Both the position numbers and the translations under genes were made by a program. The notes under the pieces are model-generated. The model ran no database searches. It was not told the origin of the DNA and was given only the letters and a program-made list of their open reading frames with translations. This document shows, in pieces, positions 1-12,117 of a stretch of DNA of 64,000 bases; position 1 is the stretch's first letter; each line of letters opens with the position of its first letter. This stretch comes from Lumbricus terrestris (Eukaryota; Annelida; Clitellata; Crassiclitellata; Lumbricidae), in NCBI GenBank assembly GCA_949752735.1, contig OX457040.1, positions 2,502,841 to 2,566,840 on the forward strand. The letters are read 5' to 3'.

Positions 1-540
1 CTAAGTCTCTGTTTAGCAAAGGCCTCATTCATTCTTGAAAACACACTAGGCAACAAAAGCTGCTTAAATGTTGTCACAATCATTGGTTTGAAGTGACAAA
101 TATAACTATGTTTGTGTCTCAAGTCGGTTTAAGTCGACTTGAGGTAAAAACAACTTCAAGTGACTTCTATCTACAAAATTCGACTTGGGGTCAGTTGCGG
201 TGAGCAGAAACGACCCGACCCGACTTGGGATGACCAAGTCGACTGGGGTCGACTTATTGGGGTCGACTCCCAGGTCTACATCCACACAAGAACACATCCA
301 CACAAGAACACATTCACACAAGAACACATCCACACAAGAACACACCATTTTTTTAATAGGGTAGGCCTAATAAGTTCAGAACTTAGGAAGAATTGCGCTA
401 GAACTGCGGACGTTGATTCTAAAATACGAAAAAAATATCATGGTCTAACGTCAGTTTCCTAAATTCGTAACAGTGACATAAATAGCTTAGTAACATGAAC
501 ACAAACTTACACATAATCTTTTATTTATTTATTATTCAGC
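1..540. repeat. Non-coding start of window with a 16-bp minisatellite
   Basis: No gene is supported. Four tandem copies of a 16-bp unit (acatccacacaagaac, one copy with a single change) lie at 278-341. Around 120-270 the sequence is rich in the word GTCGACTT/AAGTCGAC in both orientations. The short open frames here are low-complexity translations of the minisatellite and are not credible genes. Confidence 0.6.
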
Positions 541-900
541 AGTTTAAAGACATCTTACAGCAGCAAAGGCTGTTGACGTGTACCTCGCGTGACCTTGGTC
601 TGTGCCTTGAATTATCTTATTCACAGATTTGATAAGATTCCTTTCGACACGAGCAGTTTCAAGTTTGTCTTTTTTTAACGGACCGTGGTATTCGGAGGAA
701 ACACGTCAGATGCTATCGCGTATAAACTGTAAATAGCACACACAGCAATCTATGATGTGACGAGCGATGTGCTCATTGGGTCGACGCCATTGACCGTGAG
801 ACGTCGCTAAACGCTGAAAACTGCGATATAAAATACTAAAATTAAACACCCTTGTTACTGTGTGTGGGGAGCAATAAAATGCTAAACTTTGCAATTATGA
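541..900. repeat. Copy of the window-wide dispersed background repeat
   Basis: This stretch carries hallmark words of the degenerate repeat that fills much of 17-64 kb: the complement of GATGTCTTTAAAC at about 541-560 next to 'caaaggctgttgacg', 'gacgtcgctaaac' near 800-813, and an AAACACC motif at about 844. Similar word order recurs at 37558-37610, 45105-45290 and 59640-59760. There is no coding potential. The family is unidentified. Confidence 0.5.
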
Positions 901-910
901 TGATCTTCGG

Positions 911-2501
911 CAGAGTTGCCAGATTTCGGAAAAACTTTGTCGCGAGATCACGACAAAAAGTCGCGAAAATCGCGAGATTATCACGACAAAAGTCGCGAAA
1001 ATCGCGAGATTATCGAGCTTTTCAACATGCCTTACAAAACGCTTTTTCCTCGCCGGAGGGATCACTGGATAGTCATCATGTCGTAAAAAACACGTCACTA
1101 ATGATTTAAGGGTGCCATGAGTCTTTCCGGGAGTCTGTTACACATTAAGTATTTTTGCAGTCAGTAATGAATTTCACCGCAATTTCTAGTTACGGCTAAA
1201 TTGGTTTACAAACCATACAAGGCCGTAGCCAGGATTTTGTTTGGGTGGAGGGTGTTTAAAAAATTTCCTTATCTGATGACCCTTTTTTAAGTAACCCCCC
1301 CAAATCTTCAAAAAGGTGTCAGTTTTTCTTCTAAAAACACTGATGACATTTTTTATCCATCCGTCCGAAATCTTAAAAAAAGGTGTTCAATTTCTCTTCC
1401 CAAGAAACTGATGACTTTTTAGTCATCCGTCTGAAATCTTCAAAAAAGGTGTTTAATTTTCCTACTTAAAAAAACTAATGACTTTTTTGCCATCCGTTCG
1501 AAATCTTCAAAAAAGGTGTTCAATTTCTCTTCCAAAAAAACTGATGACTTTATTTAGTCATCCGTCCAAAATCTTCAAATAAAGGTTTTCAATTTCCTTC
1601 AAAAAAACTGATGACTTTTTGGCCATCCGTTCGAAATCTTCAAAAAAGGTGTTCAATTTCACTTCCCAAAAAACTGATTTTTTGTCATTCGTCCGAAATG
1701 TTAAAAAAGGTGCTCAATTTCCCTTTCCAAAAAATGATGACTTTTTGGTCATCGACCTAAATTTTCGAAAAATATGACCAGGTAGTTAATTATTTTTACT
1801 ATTATTCATTTCGGTGAGTGTTTTCATTGTTTTATTTCATGCATTTTACATGATGTGCTCGTAAATGCATTAAATTTTTTTTCGCATTTTTCATTTGGGC
1901 GGTGTTCAAACACCCAAAACACCCCCCTAGCTACGGCCTTGAAACCATAAAAGAATCGTACATGTATATAGGCCTATGTATTGCAACCTGCCTTCACAAT
2001 CTGGGAGTCGTTCCCAATTCTTGTTGTATAATTTAAGGTATTTCACCCACTTTCCCACAACGCGAGTTAGAGAAATACTATCTATAGGCCTAGTACTTTT
2101 TCAAAATAGGCGTACCTCGTGCATGAAAGATTAAGTTTGCGCCAAGTATTGGCGGCAAATTTCTTGGAGCTTAATAGAAACGCGCCAGTCGGAAGATACA
2201 TGATGAAAACATTGACGTAAAAATTTAGATGACAAGCAATTTGGTGCTTACGGTAAATTAGTCCGTGCTCCATAGAGAATTAATGCCTTTTTTATTACGT
2301 CGACAACGCCACACACAACTGGTCACGGTAATTTTAATCTACAAGCGGTGAATTTATGAGATTTCGAAATGTCGCCGTGGCGACCGCGAGACAATTCAAA
2401 AGTCGCCCAAAAAGCGCGAGGTCGCGAGGACGAAATTTTCAGTCGCGAGCACTTTCAAAAGTCGCCCAATTCGCGCTTTTCGCGACGACCTGGCAACCCT
2501 G
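911..2501. mobile_element. hAT-like non-autonomous DNA transposon with GTCGCGAG subterminal repeats
   Basis: The left end reads CAGAGTTGCCAG (911-922) and the right end is the inverse of CAGGGTTGCCAG (ending 2501), an 11/12 match of terminal inverted repeats in the CAGRG style of hAT elements. Flanks are atcttcgg/atcttcat with these borders. Moving both borders 2 bp left gives a perfect 8-bp duplication tgatcttc at 901-908 and 2500-2507. An 8-bp TSD fits hAT. Both subterminal regions are packed with GTCGCGA/TCGCGAG words (about 940-1015 and 2360-2485), which may be transposase-binding repeats. No transposase ORF remains, and a second element (1218-1941) is nested inside. Confidence 0.7.
1218..1941. 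mobile_element. Nested hAT-type MITE with CAAGGCCGTAGC ends and internal tandem repeat
   Basis: The terminal inverted repeats CAAGGCCGTAGC (1218-1229) and GCTACGGCCTTG (1930-1941) match perfectly over 12 bp. The 8-bp target duplication aaaccata is exact at 1210-1217 and 1942-1949, as expected for the hAT superfamily. The interior (about 1260-1790) is a degenerate tandem array of a ~60-65-bp unit containing 'gatgactttt', 'catccgtccgaaatctt' and 'aaaaggtgttcaattt', roughly eight copies. There is no ORF, so it is non-autonomous. A shorter inverted relative lies at 3045-3325. Confidence 0.85.
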
Positions 2502-3044
2502 ATCTTCATGGTAGCGATAAAGCCAAATGCAATTCAGCCATATTATGATTTGTGTAGACACTTCTTAACAGAGGTGTTTTTCACTCTCCTATTTCATTTT
2601 GATTTCCACCTGGTGTTTAAAATGCTGCCGACGTAAAGCTTTATCAAGGAAAGTTCCAGGTACCGATCGTATGGATGCTAAAACCTAGCAACCGTAAGCG
2701 TCCTAGGCTTATCATAGATTTATCACACTCCTTAACAAAGGTGTTTATTCACGCTTATTATTTCGTTTAAGACTTCCGAAACGCAGTTAACAGTGCAATA
2801 ATGACGTGGATGTTTTGTTAAACGATAACAGATCGGATCCCGTATTAATCGACACCTCATGGCTGTTCCATGGTTATTGACATCGACATTGGCTCGATTT
2901 CTAGTAAGTATACCACGCGTCAATGTTGGAACCTATTACGTAGCTTAAGTCAACAAGTATTAACATAGTAATATTCTTCAACGCAAAGCAAGTAATAAAA
3001 CGAGCTTGCGAGCAAAACACTCAAGCTGAGAGTCGGATGGTTGC

Positions 3045-3325
3045 TAAGGAAGTAGCTAGGGGGTGTTTTTGGTGTTTGAACAACCCCCCCCCAATGGAAA
3101 ATGTAAAAAAATAACAGAACACTTTTGCGTGCATATGATGTAAAAACCATGAAAACACCCCCCGAATGGAAAATGTAAAAAATTGAAATTAATTGGTGAC
3201 ATTTTCGGACGATTTCGGCCTATTGGGTAAAAAAAGGTAATCAGTTTTTCAGGAAGGAAAATTTGTGACATTTTCTGACGATTTCGCCCGGATGATTAAA
3301 AAATCAAATCCTGGCTACGGCCTTT
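3045..3325 (-). mobile_element. Short hAT-type MITE, same family as 1218-1941, in opposite orientation
   Basis: The right end GCTACGGCCTTT and left end TAAGGAAGTAGC are degenerate versions of the CAAGGCCGTAGC termini seen at 1218-1941, in inverted orientation. The perfect 8-bp TSD atggttgc is at 3037-3044 and 3326-3333. The corresponding site in the right arm of the inverted repeat (near 14770-14785) has a single, uninterrupted copy of this target, so the insertion postdates the duplication that made the two arms. It has no coding content. Confidence 0.85.
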
Positions 3326-3439
3326 ATGGTTGCACACAATGCTCAGCAAAATGCAAACATAAAGAAGCCATGGATGGATTTGAAAGCTGCGCGAGCTGCA
3401 TTCTACGAAACTCTACACAACACAACTCAATACAATCAT

Positions 3440-4720
3440 GGGCGTAACTTTCCCCGTAAAAGTGGTGGTGACTATTCCTAGGCACACAACTTCTTAGTTC
3501 AATTCTTTCCTCGGCTTCCTGTAGGCTACCCCAGCTCAAATCTCATTTTTATCCCCACCGTGTAGGCCTATTATAGTCATATTAAGAGCAACATTTGAAA
3601 TAAATGTATAGTTTTAATCATGTAATCATGTTAACAAAAAGGCAAAATTGATGGTCTACAACCCCTGTATAAGAAAGAGCTAGCCTATGGCGTTGTGGTG
3701 TTGTGGGCTTGTTTTTACTAGCACAGATTTAAAATATCTGGTTTCATATTTGTCAAATTCAAACGTAAATTTAGGCCATATTTGTCTTTGGCAGGAAGAA
3801 GAGTTTTAAAACCAGTTCACACAGATATGACGTGCTGAAAGGAATCAAAAATTTTGAAGCTCAACCAGAAATTAATCGTTAGGCCAATACTATTCAGCTC
3901 TCTCCTATTTTGAGCTCTAGGCTGTAGGCCTACGCTGAGAATTTCTGGCTCACATTTAAACACTATTTGTTTCAAAAATTATAATAATATGCCTAAACAA
4001 CAATATGTTGCATGCACTAGGCCTAGGCTATATAGTATGTGAATCTAATTATATGTTGTGAAAGAAATAAAATAATGATGATGATGTTATATATTCCATC
4101 GTTAGAAATCATTGCTAATCTAAGAAAGATGGACACAAAGTTCATAAACACAAAGACAATTTATATTTCTGGACTTTTTTCGCCTTCCCCTAACCGGCGC
4201 CTGCATGGCCTGTATACCACACAGTTTGAGAACCCCTGCGCTGTACCCCTTCCCAAGATGCAAATTTAGTATGGACATTGGTGAACTCTCTCACTCCCCT
4301 CTCCATTCTCACTCTTTACCCTATCGTCTCTCTCGCTGGTGAACTCCATGCACGATAATTTTCACTCACGGATAACTTAATCGGTTTTTAAAAACAACTC
4401 TTTCACAAAATTTTATCCAGATTCTTCCTATTCAATTCTTGCTGACCCTTCACTAAAGTCTAAGCCAAATTTTTTTATTTTTTTTGGGGGGGGGAGTAAA
4501 AGGTACAGAGGTCCCTTCAATGTTATTTTGATAAGAACAATGGTTCCAGAAGGTTTTGTGAGGCTGTTGGCATGCCATGCACTGCCTCGGAGCCATAACG
4601 ATTTGTGGGAGAGAATTGCTCCACGTTTCCTCCCCAAATTTAAAGTGTTAGGAATTCCTTCCCTTCCTTCCTTACGATTTTAAGCCATGACTTTGGACGA
4701 TGAACACGCTGTGGAGTGTT
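3440..4720. other. Left-arm segment without counterpart in the right arm; no gene
   Basis: The right arm has only about 200 unrelated bases (about 14480-14685) at the equivalent place, so one arm gained or lost sequence. A hAT-like end resembling the inverse of CAGGGGTTCTCAAACTG lies at 4223-4241, but no partner end or TSD was found. A G-run sits near 4490. The remaining sequence is AT-rich with TAGGCC words and no convincing ORF. Confidence 0.4.
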
Positions 4721-5082
4721 ATGGAGCGGACGTGCTTTGTAGGCTGCTATTAGCGCCGTGTATTGCAGGCTGTCTGTTCTGCTAGTACGCCCTAGTTAAG
4801 ATTGACGTTAATTAAGATTGTTGCATAACATGTACAGTGCGTTTACAGGCGTTTCAATGAAGAAAAAATATTATTACTTTATTTTTTTAGCTCCCGAGGT
4901 ATATATGATCCCTCAGGCTTTAAAAGCAATAAATAATAAAAGCTTTTTTTACATGTTCTCGTCTCCAACGTATTATTATTATTATTTTGTTTGTTTTTGT
5001 TTTTGTTGCTCTGAGGTACTTATGATCCCTCAGGGACTTACACCCTAATGCTATGATAAAAACATCTGGAACGGCACCTAGT

Positions 5083-5119
5083 CGTCGTTATTATTATTAT
5101 TATTATTATTAGTAGTAGT

Positions 5120-5166
<47 letters not shown>
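5083..5166 (+). repeat. TTA trinucleotide microsatellite
   Basis: A run of (TTA)n, with a short TAG-phase interruption near 5112, occupies the left arm. The right arm has the complementary (AAT)n run at 13226-13312, so the microsatellite predates the arm duplication. Array lengths now differ, and the left arm carries an extra ~100 bp beside it that partly repeats the 'gaggtatatatgatccctcagg' segment. Confidence 0.85.
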
Positions 5167-5167
<1 letters not shown>

Positions 5168-5868
5168 TAATCTAACGTGAATTCCAATAGTTAAAATCGT
5201 TTTTCTTGGACACCTTTTAAATGTATTCAACAGTCCGTGTAAAACCGCGACTTTGTAACCGAAAGTCCAATAATATTAGAGACTGATAAATGGATCAATA
5301 GTTATTTTAACGACAGCAGCCTTTGACAACCGAAGCAAAAAATTGTTTGGCGTGGTCAAGCTCGAATCCACGACATTCAATACCGCGACACTTAATACCG
5401 CGACAGTTAAAAATTCCATTAAAGCAATTGAACCGCAATGTTAACTATTATTGATTAAAAGAGATTCGTCTGTTGCTACGTTGCGATTTTAAATAGATGT
5501 GACATTGCACGAAGGAACTGACTTTCGAGTTAGCGCCGATGAACCATATCCCTGGTGGGATATCATGGGCGGAGACCTAGGGGGGGACAGGGGGGGACGG
5601 TCCCCCCCAATGGAGGCGTTGGGGGGGGGACGGCCCATGCATTTGTCCCCCCCAATGTTTAAGCGTTAGGACATGTACACACACACGTCAGTAGAGTTAT
5701 AGTGAAAGAAAACTTTAGCAGATGAAGTACATATTTCTAATGATTTGAATTCCCGGACAATTCAGGCTCCAACCAATTGTTATTTAGTCCCACGTTGAAT
5801 AGTTTGCGAACACTATACTGTGTGGATAAGATACCTCTTTTAACGTATTACCGGTTTTTATAAAAACC

Positions 5869-6081
5869 TTGCCAACACCCGATATAAAATGTATGGACTC
5901 GATCATAAAAAGAGAAGTTCAAATTACCCGACATAGGATGTGGCATGTCCTTAATAACACTTGGCTGAAAGTGCTAGGTAAAAGCATAACAGACCTGTGT
6001 TCTAAATGCCAATTGCCTGAAACAACTGAGCATATGTTGCTTGCGTGTATAAAGAATGATTATATCAATCTTACTACTTAA
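5869..6081 (+). pseudogene. Possible retroelement C-terminal zinc-binding fragment
   Basis: A 70-codon open frame contains a pattern of the kind found at the C-terminus of some non-LTR reverse transcriptases: a W-x-x-L-N-T-W segment, then 'DLCSKCQLPETTEHMLLAC' with CxxC...H...C spacing. No RT core is adjacent and the frame ends shortly after. It is best read as a relic of a mobile element, not a host gene. Recognition rests on this short motif alone. Confidence 0.35.
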
Positions 6082-6329
6082 AAAATGCGAGGAGAAAAAG
6101 TGGAATGAAATGTTAAAAATATATTGTCTATTCCAGGTATTTATCTTGAAGCTTATAATATCCTTATGACCATAACTAATGGAAAAATTCTATGAGTAGT
6201 GTTCAAGTTAGAATGTAAGTATTTTGTTTATTACTCCTCTTGAAAACGAACAATGGGACATAGAACATCGTTATTATACATCGGATTAATAATTGGTAAT
6301 AAATACGTGCGATTTAAAATCCCAAGTTA

Positions 6330-7440
6330 AATATAATATAATTACTAATATATTATCATCAAACAAATTAACTATTATTTTTTACAGAGAATTCCAATTG
6401 TAGATGTCTCTTACACACCTCTTTTAACTTTACTAAATTTTTATCATCAAACAAGTTAACTATTATTTTTGTTTCAAACTGAATATTCCAATTGGAGATG
6501 TTTCTTACATACCTCTTTTCACTTTACTAAACTATTATCATCAAACAAATTAACTATTATTTTTTAAAAGCGAATTCCAATTGGAGTTGTTTCTTACATA
6601 CCTCTTTTAACTTTACTAAACTATTATCCTCAAACAAATTAACTATTATTTTTGAACAGAGAATTCCAATTGGGAGATGTCTCTTACACACCTCTTTTAA
6701 CTTTGCTAAACTATAATCATCAAAAATGTTAACTATTATTTTTTAACAGAGAATTATATTGGAGATGTCTCTTACACACCTCTTTTAACTTTACTGAATT
6801 ATTATCATCAAACAAGTTTACTATTATAATTGTTTTAAACTGAGAATTCCAATTGGAGATGATTCTTACGCACATCTTTTAATTTTACTAAACTTATATC
6901 ATCAGACAAGTTAACAATTTTTTTTAAGCAGAGAATTCCAACTGGAGATGTTTCTTACACACCTCTTTTAACTTTGCAAAACTATTATTATCAAAAAGGT
7001 TAACTTTTAATTTTTTAACAGAGAATTCCAATTGGAGACGTCTCTTACACACCTCTTTTAACTTTACTAAACTATTATCATCAAACAAGTTAACTATTAT
7101 TATTGTTTTGAACTGAGAATTCCAATTGGAGATGTCTCTTACACACATTTTTTAATTTTACTAAACTTATATAATCAGACAAGTTAACTATTATTTTTAA
7201 GAAGAGAATTCCAATTGGAGATGTTTCTTACACACTTCTTTTAACTTTACTAAACTAATATCATCAAAAAAATTAACTATCATTTCTTAACAGAGAATTC
7301 CAATTGGAGATGTCTCTTACACACCTCTTTTAACTTTTCTAAACTATTATAATTAAACAAGTTAACTTTTTTAAACCGAGAATTCAAATTGAAAATGTCG
7401 CTTACACACCTCTTTTAAGTTTACTAAACAAATATCAATT
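6330..7440. repeat. Satellite array, about 12 monomers of roughly 92 bp
   Basis: The words 'gaattccaattggagatg', 'ttacacacctcttttaacttta' and 'atcatcaaacaagttaactatt' recur in fixed order. Copies of attccaatt start near 6391, 6485, 6573, 6662, 6751 (degenerate), 6846, 6936, 7024, 7117, 7209, 7299 and 7381, giving spacings of 82-95 bp. Monomers differ by small indels in the A/T runs. The small ORF at 6924-7148 on the minus strand is a translation of the array. Each monomer also carries ACACCTCTTTTAA, close to the dispersed motif described in the findings. Confidence 0.9.
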
Positions 7441-8253
7441 CAAAGCATTTCGACATGGGGGGGGGGCACTTTTGAAGTCTTAAATAAAGACTATAAGTAC
7501 TAAAATGATGAGGAAATTTGTTAATATGACTACCTGAAATGCTACCATTGTAGTGCTGAAAATCGAAATTTTTTGAAGTTTGGGGCATATCTCCCTGCCC
7601 AAACCCTCCCCTGCGAGGCGCTTCGTGCCTCGGCGATCGTCATTCGGCCGCTCGTCCGTCCCCCCCAAAGTTCGGACCAGGTCTCCGCCTATGCATCCGT
7701 GCATAAAATAAATTACTTAAGCCTAGATCGGCATAGGCTCTGCGGGTATCAGTACCGGTACCAAGATTGAATAAAGCATTGTTAAGCTAAAGAAATCTAG
7801 TCGTTCAAATAAGGTTCTCTACTGCGACTGCGTTAGAAGCATGATAGTTCCGACTTCATTTACTTGACGTATTGCATTATATTTTACATGACCATTTCTA
7901 AAGCACCTCTCTAAGCAAAAGTTATTCAGATGCGCCCCCAGTGCGATGAATCTCAAGAAAAAGGACAAGATTTGAGGCGTGCGAAATATAAGAAGACTTG
8001 TTAGACAACGCCCTCGCCTTTTGTTTTTTTTAGAAAGTTGTACAACGGCGCTGACAACCACGAAATGTATGTAGACAGTAGAGAAGCATCAAATATTATT
8101 CGCTACTTGGACATAATGAAACATTGTTTCGTCGGATGTCTTGACCTTTAGATATCGCAGAATAATGCAAAATCTACGTTTAAATTTTCAAGCGAAATTA
8201 GGGTTGCCAGGTGGCCTTCAGGAAATTACCGGACAATGGCCATCAAGTTACGG

Positions 8254-8470
<217 letters not shown>

Positions 8471-8984
8471 TGCTTGTATGTGTGTGGTGTGTGTGCGTGT
8501 GTGTGGGGTGAGGTTTGGCGGGGGCGAAAAACCGAAATTCCCGCGCAACATTGGATAATTATTCATATTATAATATAATATATATACATGTATACACACA
8601 TATATAAAAGGCATGACCGCGGACGCCTAGATAACTTGCTTTTTAAATACAGACGTCCGTTTTCAAACTCAGCCAAGTAGGCTACAGGCCTATAGATCTG
8701 AAGGCTGGATAAGATTATTCATAGGCCTATATACATGTAGATCTATATAATTATTATAATGCAGAATTTGAAAATTTGGCGCCATATATAGTGAATTCGG
8801 ATATTAAACAATATTAAAAATACATTTAACGATTTTAGCACTCGGTTCCATTCTGTAGATAACCTTAGTTGAACTACAGACCTTCAAAGCTAAATGCGAT
8901 CGCATCATTAAGGCGGGAATCTTTGTACTGACAAATATAATTAATAAGTGGGGAGGGGTTAAAAGACAGGCTAGAAAGATCGAG

Positions 8985-9180
8985 TGGCAGATCGACACAG
9001 TCAGACATAGACAGACAGAGATAGAGAGGCAGATAAGCACAGGCAGATTAGGCCTACAAGCGTCGGTGTTTAAGCCTTAAGGGAAAAGAGAGAGATAGAC
9101 AGAAACAGAGGGAGAGATCGTTTGTGCAGATAGAGATAGAGACAGACAGACGAACAAACAGACATACAGAGACATGGCCT
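8985..9180 (+). repeat. GACA/GATA-rich simple repeat
   Basis: This tract of imperfect CAGA/GATAGAGA repeats lies inside the 8200-9566 MITE. It has no coding potential. Confidence 0.7.
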
Positions 9181-9576
9181 AAATACGGAGATTCGGTTCA
9201 ACCGTTGTTTGAACTATGAATCCAGCCTCCAACGTTATACGCACAAGGTATACAGGCTATCATGATCCGTGCATCATATATTTGGCTCTGTTATGATAGT
9301 TTATTTAACGACGCCGTCATTTCGACGATGATCGGTATGTAGGCTATAAATTTGGCTTTGTTTCACAAGGCAATCCATTATACGCGGGAAAATCGTCAGC
9401 CGATATTTTCATGGCCCCAAGAAACTATATGCACTCCAGATGCACTTGTTGCTGGCAATAATAATTTACCGGACATGGCTGTGTCCGGTAATGTCTGAAA
9501 TTTCTCACCGGACAGTTTGTGTAAATTCCGGACTGTCCGGTTCATTACCGGACGCCTGGCAACCCTAAGCGAAATT

Positions 9577-10207
9577 AGACACCTCTTCTAAGCTTTAAAG
9601 CTACCCTACATTAGGCTTAAACTGTTTACGACACTGTCTCCATGGTTCTATCTGTGAAAAAAGGGAAAATTAATGCGGAATCACAGCGTGAATGTTTACT
9701 TTTTCAAGAAGTCGCTTTCAAAGTTTACAGATGAACGCTGCTATTAATTTGAATGACGAAGAAATGAAACAGAAAACATATTTTAAGCAACGAGAACTTT
9801 AAAAACACGACATCTGTGCCTTCAAATAATCCACAGCGGCCTCTGATGACAACGCTAAACCTGGGATATAGAAATCGACATTTTCGGATGCTATATGATA
9901 AGATACAGCGACTGCACCACAATATAGGTTGCGGCAAATCATTTGACGTGCTGCCTATTTTACTCTACACCTGCCTTATGACATGCAAAAAATTCGTTGG
10001 AATTTTTTTATTTATCTGCCTTACATTCTTTTCTTCGACATGAGGAATTGCACATGTGACCCCCACGCAACCCCCTGCTGAAATTGCTTGGCTGGCGCCT
10101 CAACTAGTGAGACAATGTACTAAAAAACTGAAGATTATAAATATCAATTAGGCCTAGCACCGCTATAATTATGGCAACTCATTTAATGAAGATTCGTATA
10201 ATGCTAT
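9577..10207. other. No recognisable gene or element
   Basis: This spacer runs from the MITE target site to a LINE fragment. A copy of the dispersed motif (ttagacacctcttctaag) begins at 9576. Open frames at 9725-9937 and 9816-10043 have no recognisable domain. Confidence 0.4.
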
Positions 10208-10695
10208 ATGATGGCTGACCGGATTGGGTGCCTGGAACGGGTCCTCCGCTCTGCGGCGCGACTTGTTGACCATTTCCCAAAATATGGCCATGTCTCATCC
10301 TATATGCGGGATATCTTACACTGGCTCCCTTCTCCACAGCGGATTGCATACAGGGTCTGTCCGTTGGTTAGGCGGTGCATTGAAGGGCTAGCTCCACCGT
10401 ATCTTCTAGAACTCTGTTGTTCCACCTTGGGAGTTCAGCGTCGATCGACCCTTCGATCGGCGAACCACCCTGAGCTTCTGGTTCCCCGCTCACGGACTGC
10501 TATCTGACAGCGTCGTTCATTCTCTGTTGCAGGTCCTACAAACTGGAATGGTCTCCCCGTTACACTGCGCTTAATTCCAAGGGGTCACTCCGCTCTATTC
10601 CTTAAGAACTTAACAATTGTTTTTTATTTAGCCGTGGTTGGGCCGGGAGCGCTTCTGAGTAGCCTACCTTGCAATGAAGAGGCGCTATATAAATT
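10208..10695 (+). pseudogene. CR1/L2-like LINE, C-terminal RT fragment and 3' end
   Basis: The translation carries the region downstream of the RT core that is typical of CR1/L2-group LINEs: 'RVLRSAARLV', 'SSYMRDILHWLPSPQRI', '...LRSANHPELLVPRSRT', and after a stop and frameshift 'FSVAGPTNWNGLP'. The 3' end has the characteristic 'gggagcgcttctgagtag...ggcgctatataaat' segment (10637-10695), then an AAATGAATAAATA tail. The RT active site and endonuclease are missing, so this is a dead, 5'-truncated copy. Confidence 0.85.
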
Positions 10696-10699
10696 TCTG

Positions 10700-12114
10700 A
10701 AATGAATAAATAAATATGAAGAGTGAGAATCGAAATTACTTCTATCGTTAACCAATTTAATGACCAATATCAATTCAGTCGGCAGATTTTGATATCTTTT
10801 TGCATTTTGAGTCCTTGCAGCATGCGTCCACTCACCGTTTAACTCCTCCTCCTCCTCAACCCTTACATTGGAAGTGTCAGTCCGTAGACTGGTACTTCCA
10901 AGGTCCTACACTTCGTCGCCCTGACCCAAGGAGCAGGGCGACGTCATACATCGCTAAACTTACAACTAACAACCCTATGATCGGTTTGTCAAATCGATCT
11001 TTTTAGACACCTTTCAAACATTTACAACTGATGCTATAAAAGATAAACACATGACACCCAAATCGGTGATAACCTGCCCAAAATCTATCTGCTGACAACA
11101 ACGGACTATTGAGAAGAGAGGGCAAAAAGGGGCGCAGCAGCCTACGAGGTAGCATAATATTATGCGAGAAATAAAAAATAGATAAAACATCTGCACAGCA
11201 TCTTGTAACCTGTTCTTTTTCAAGTAATTCCTATTGATATAATTATTGTTCTTACCGAAAGACGCTAGCCACGCTATTGTGGTCACAAGATGACTGACCC
11301 AGTAACAGAATATGCTGAACATGCCTAAAGTCGTCCCTTTTTTTCTTCACTTCCTCTGGATTTGTCATTCGATGTCCATTATTTCTTAGTAGCAAATATC
11401 AGTGTGTAACCTACCAACTTCCTTTGTCCCTTTTTGACTGTGCGCTTCCTGACTTTTCTTCAATCGTTATTTTACGCTTATTCGTTTGTTATATGTTTTT
11501 CTACCTGCATGCATTTCTCCATAGGCCTACCCCCACTTTGAATGTCTCCAATCTCTTTATATCCTCTTTTCTCATGGTCCCTGTGTTTGACCCGCACATC
11601 GCCACAACCCCATATCAGTGTTTCTATCATCCGTTTTCTAAGATCATATTTATTTGACTTTCACAATTTCTCTCCTCTTTGAGAATGCCTATCTAGTTTT
11701 GAACCCGGCTTTTTCAATTGAATAATATGGTCTTTCATTGCAACTTACATGTAGCCGGCAGCGACCATTGAATGATGCCTCATATTATGATAATGGCGCT
11801 ATAGAAGTCATTTGATTTGATTAGATTCACAGTGGCCTTGTAATTTGCATAGTCATACAAGATGAAAAGTTTTGGACATGAACGAGGGATGAGTGATTAA
11901 GTATGTAAGTATTTTATTTATTTCAAAGTTTAATAATAAAGAAAACGTGAATTATACACCGTTGTTAAGATATGTCATTTTGCTATAAGAACCCTAGACA
12001 AAGAATCACAATTAATTACCATCTGAAACCGTGAAGATAGCTATGAGAAAATCGTTAGACAATCATGCTGTATCGTGTTACTCTACTGTAACAGTCCAGG
12101 TGAACGTATGCATG
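10700..12114. other. No gene seen; one small LINE-type 3' tail
   Basis: Short ORFs (11014-11322 minus, 11424-11657 plus) are hydrophobic, unsupported translations. A LINE-type 3' end 'ggcgctatagaagtcatttgatttgatt' occurs at about 11795-11822. A perfect 9-bp stem GTCGCCCTG/CAGGGCGAC with a ~10-nt loop lies near 10916-10943. Confidence 0.4.
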
Positions 12115-12117
12115 TAG

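Larger units (their letters stand above)
2508..5568 (+). repeat. Left arm of a 13-kb inverted repeat
   Basis: Read in reverse complement, this segment matches 12847-15450. Matched blocks are 2508-3430 (against about 14690-15450), 4727-4985 (against 13320-13376 and 14275-14475) and 5090-5568 (against 12847-13310). Identity by eye is around 85-90 percent. Block 3440-4720 has no counterpart in the right arm. The arm contains a hAT MITE (3045-3325) absent from the right arm and ends at the inner border with 'atatccctggtgggatat'. It could be the terminal repeat of a giant transposon or an inverted segmental duplication. I could not find matching target duplications at the outer ends. Confidence 0.85.
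5569..7700. mobile_element. Possible TIR element with GGCGGAGACCT ends enclosing a satellite
   Basis: The left border has CATGGGCGGAGACCT (5571-5585), followed by runs of G and C. The right side at about 7678-7693 has the inverse, AGGTCTCCGCCTATG, preceded by C-runs. These are hAT-like ends, but the bases outside them do not form a matching 8-bp duplication, so the ends may belong to two different copies. Between them lie a retroelement fragment (5869-6081) and the 92-bp satellite. Confidence 0.35.

Noticed and set aside
4200..4245. hAT-type end resembling CAGGGGTTCTCAAACTG (inverse)
   Set aside because: No partner end and no 8-bp duplication found upstream within the left arm; kept only as a remark.
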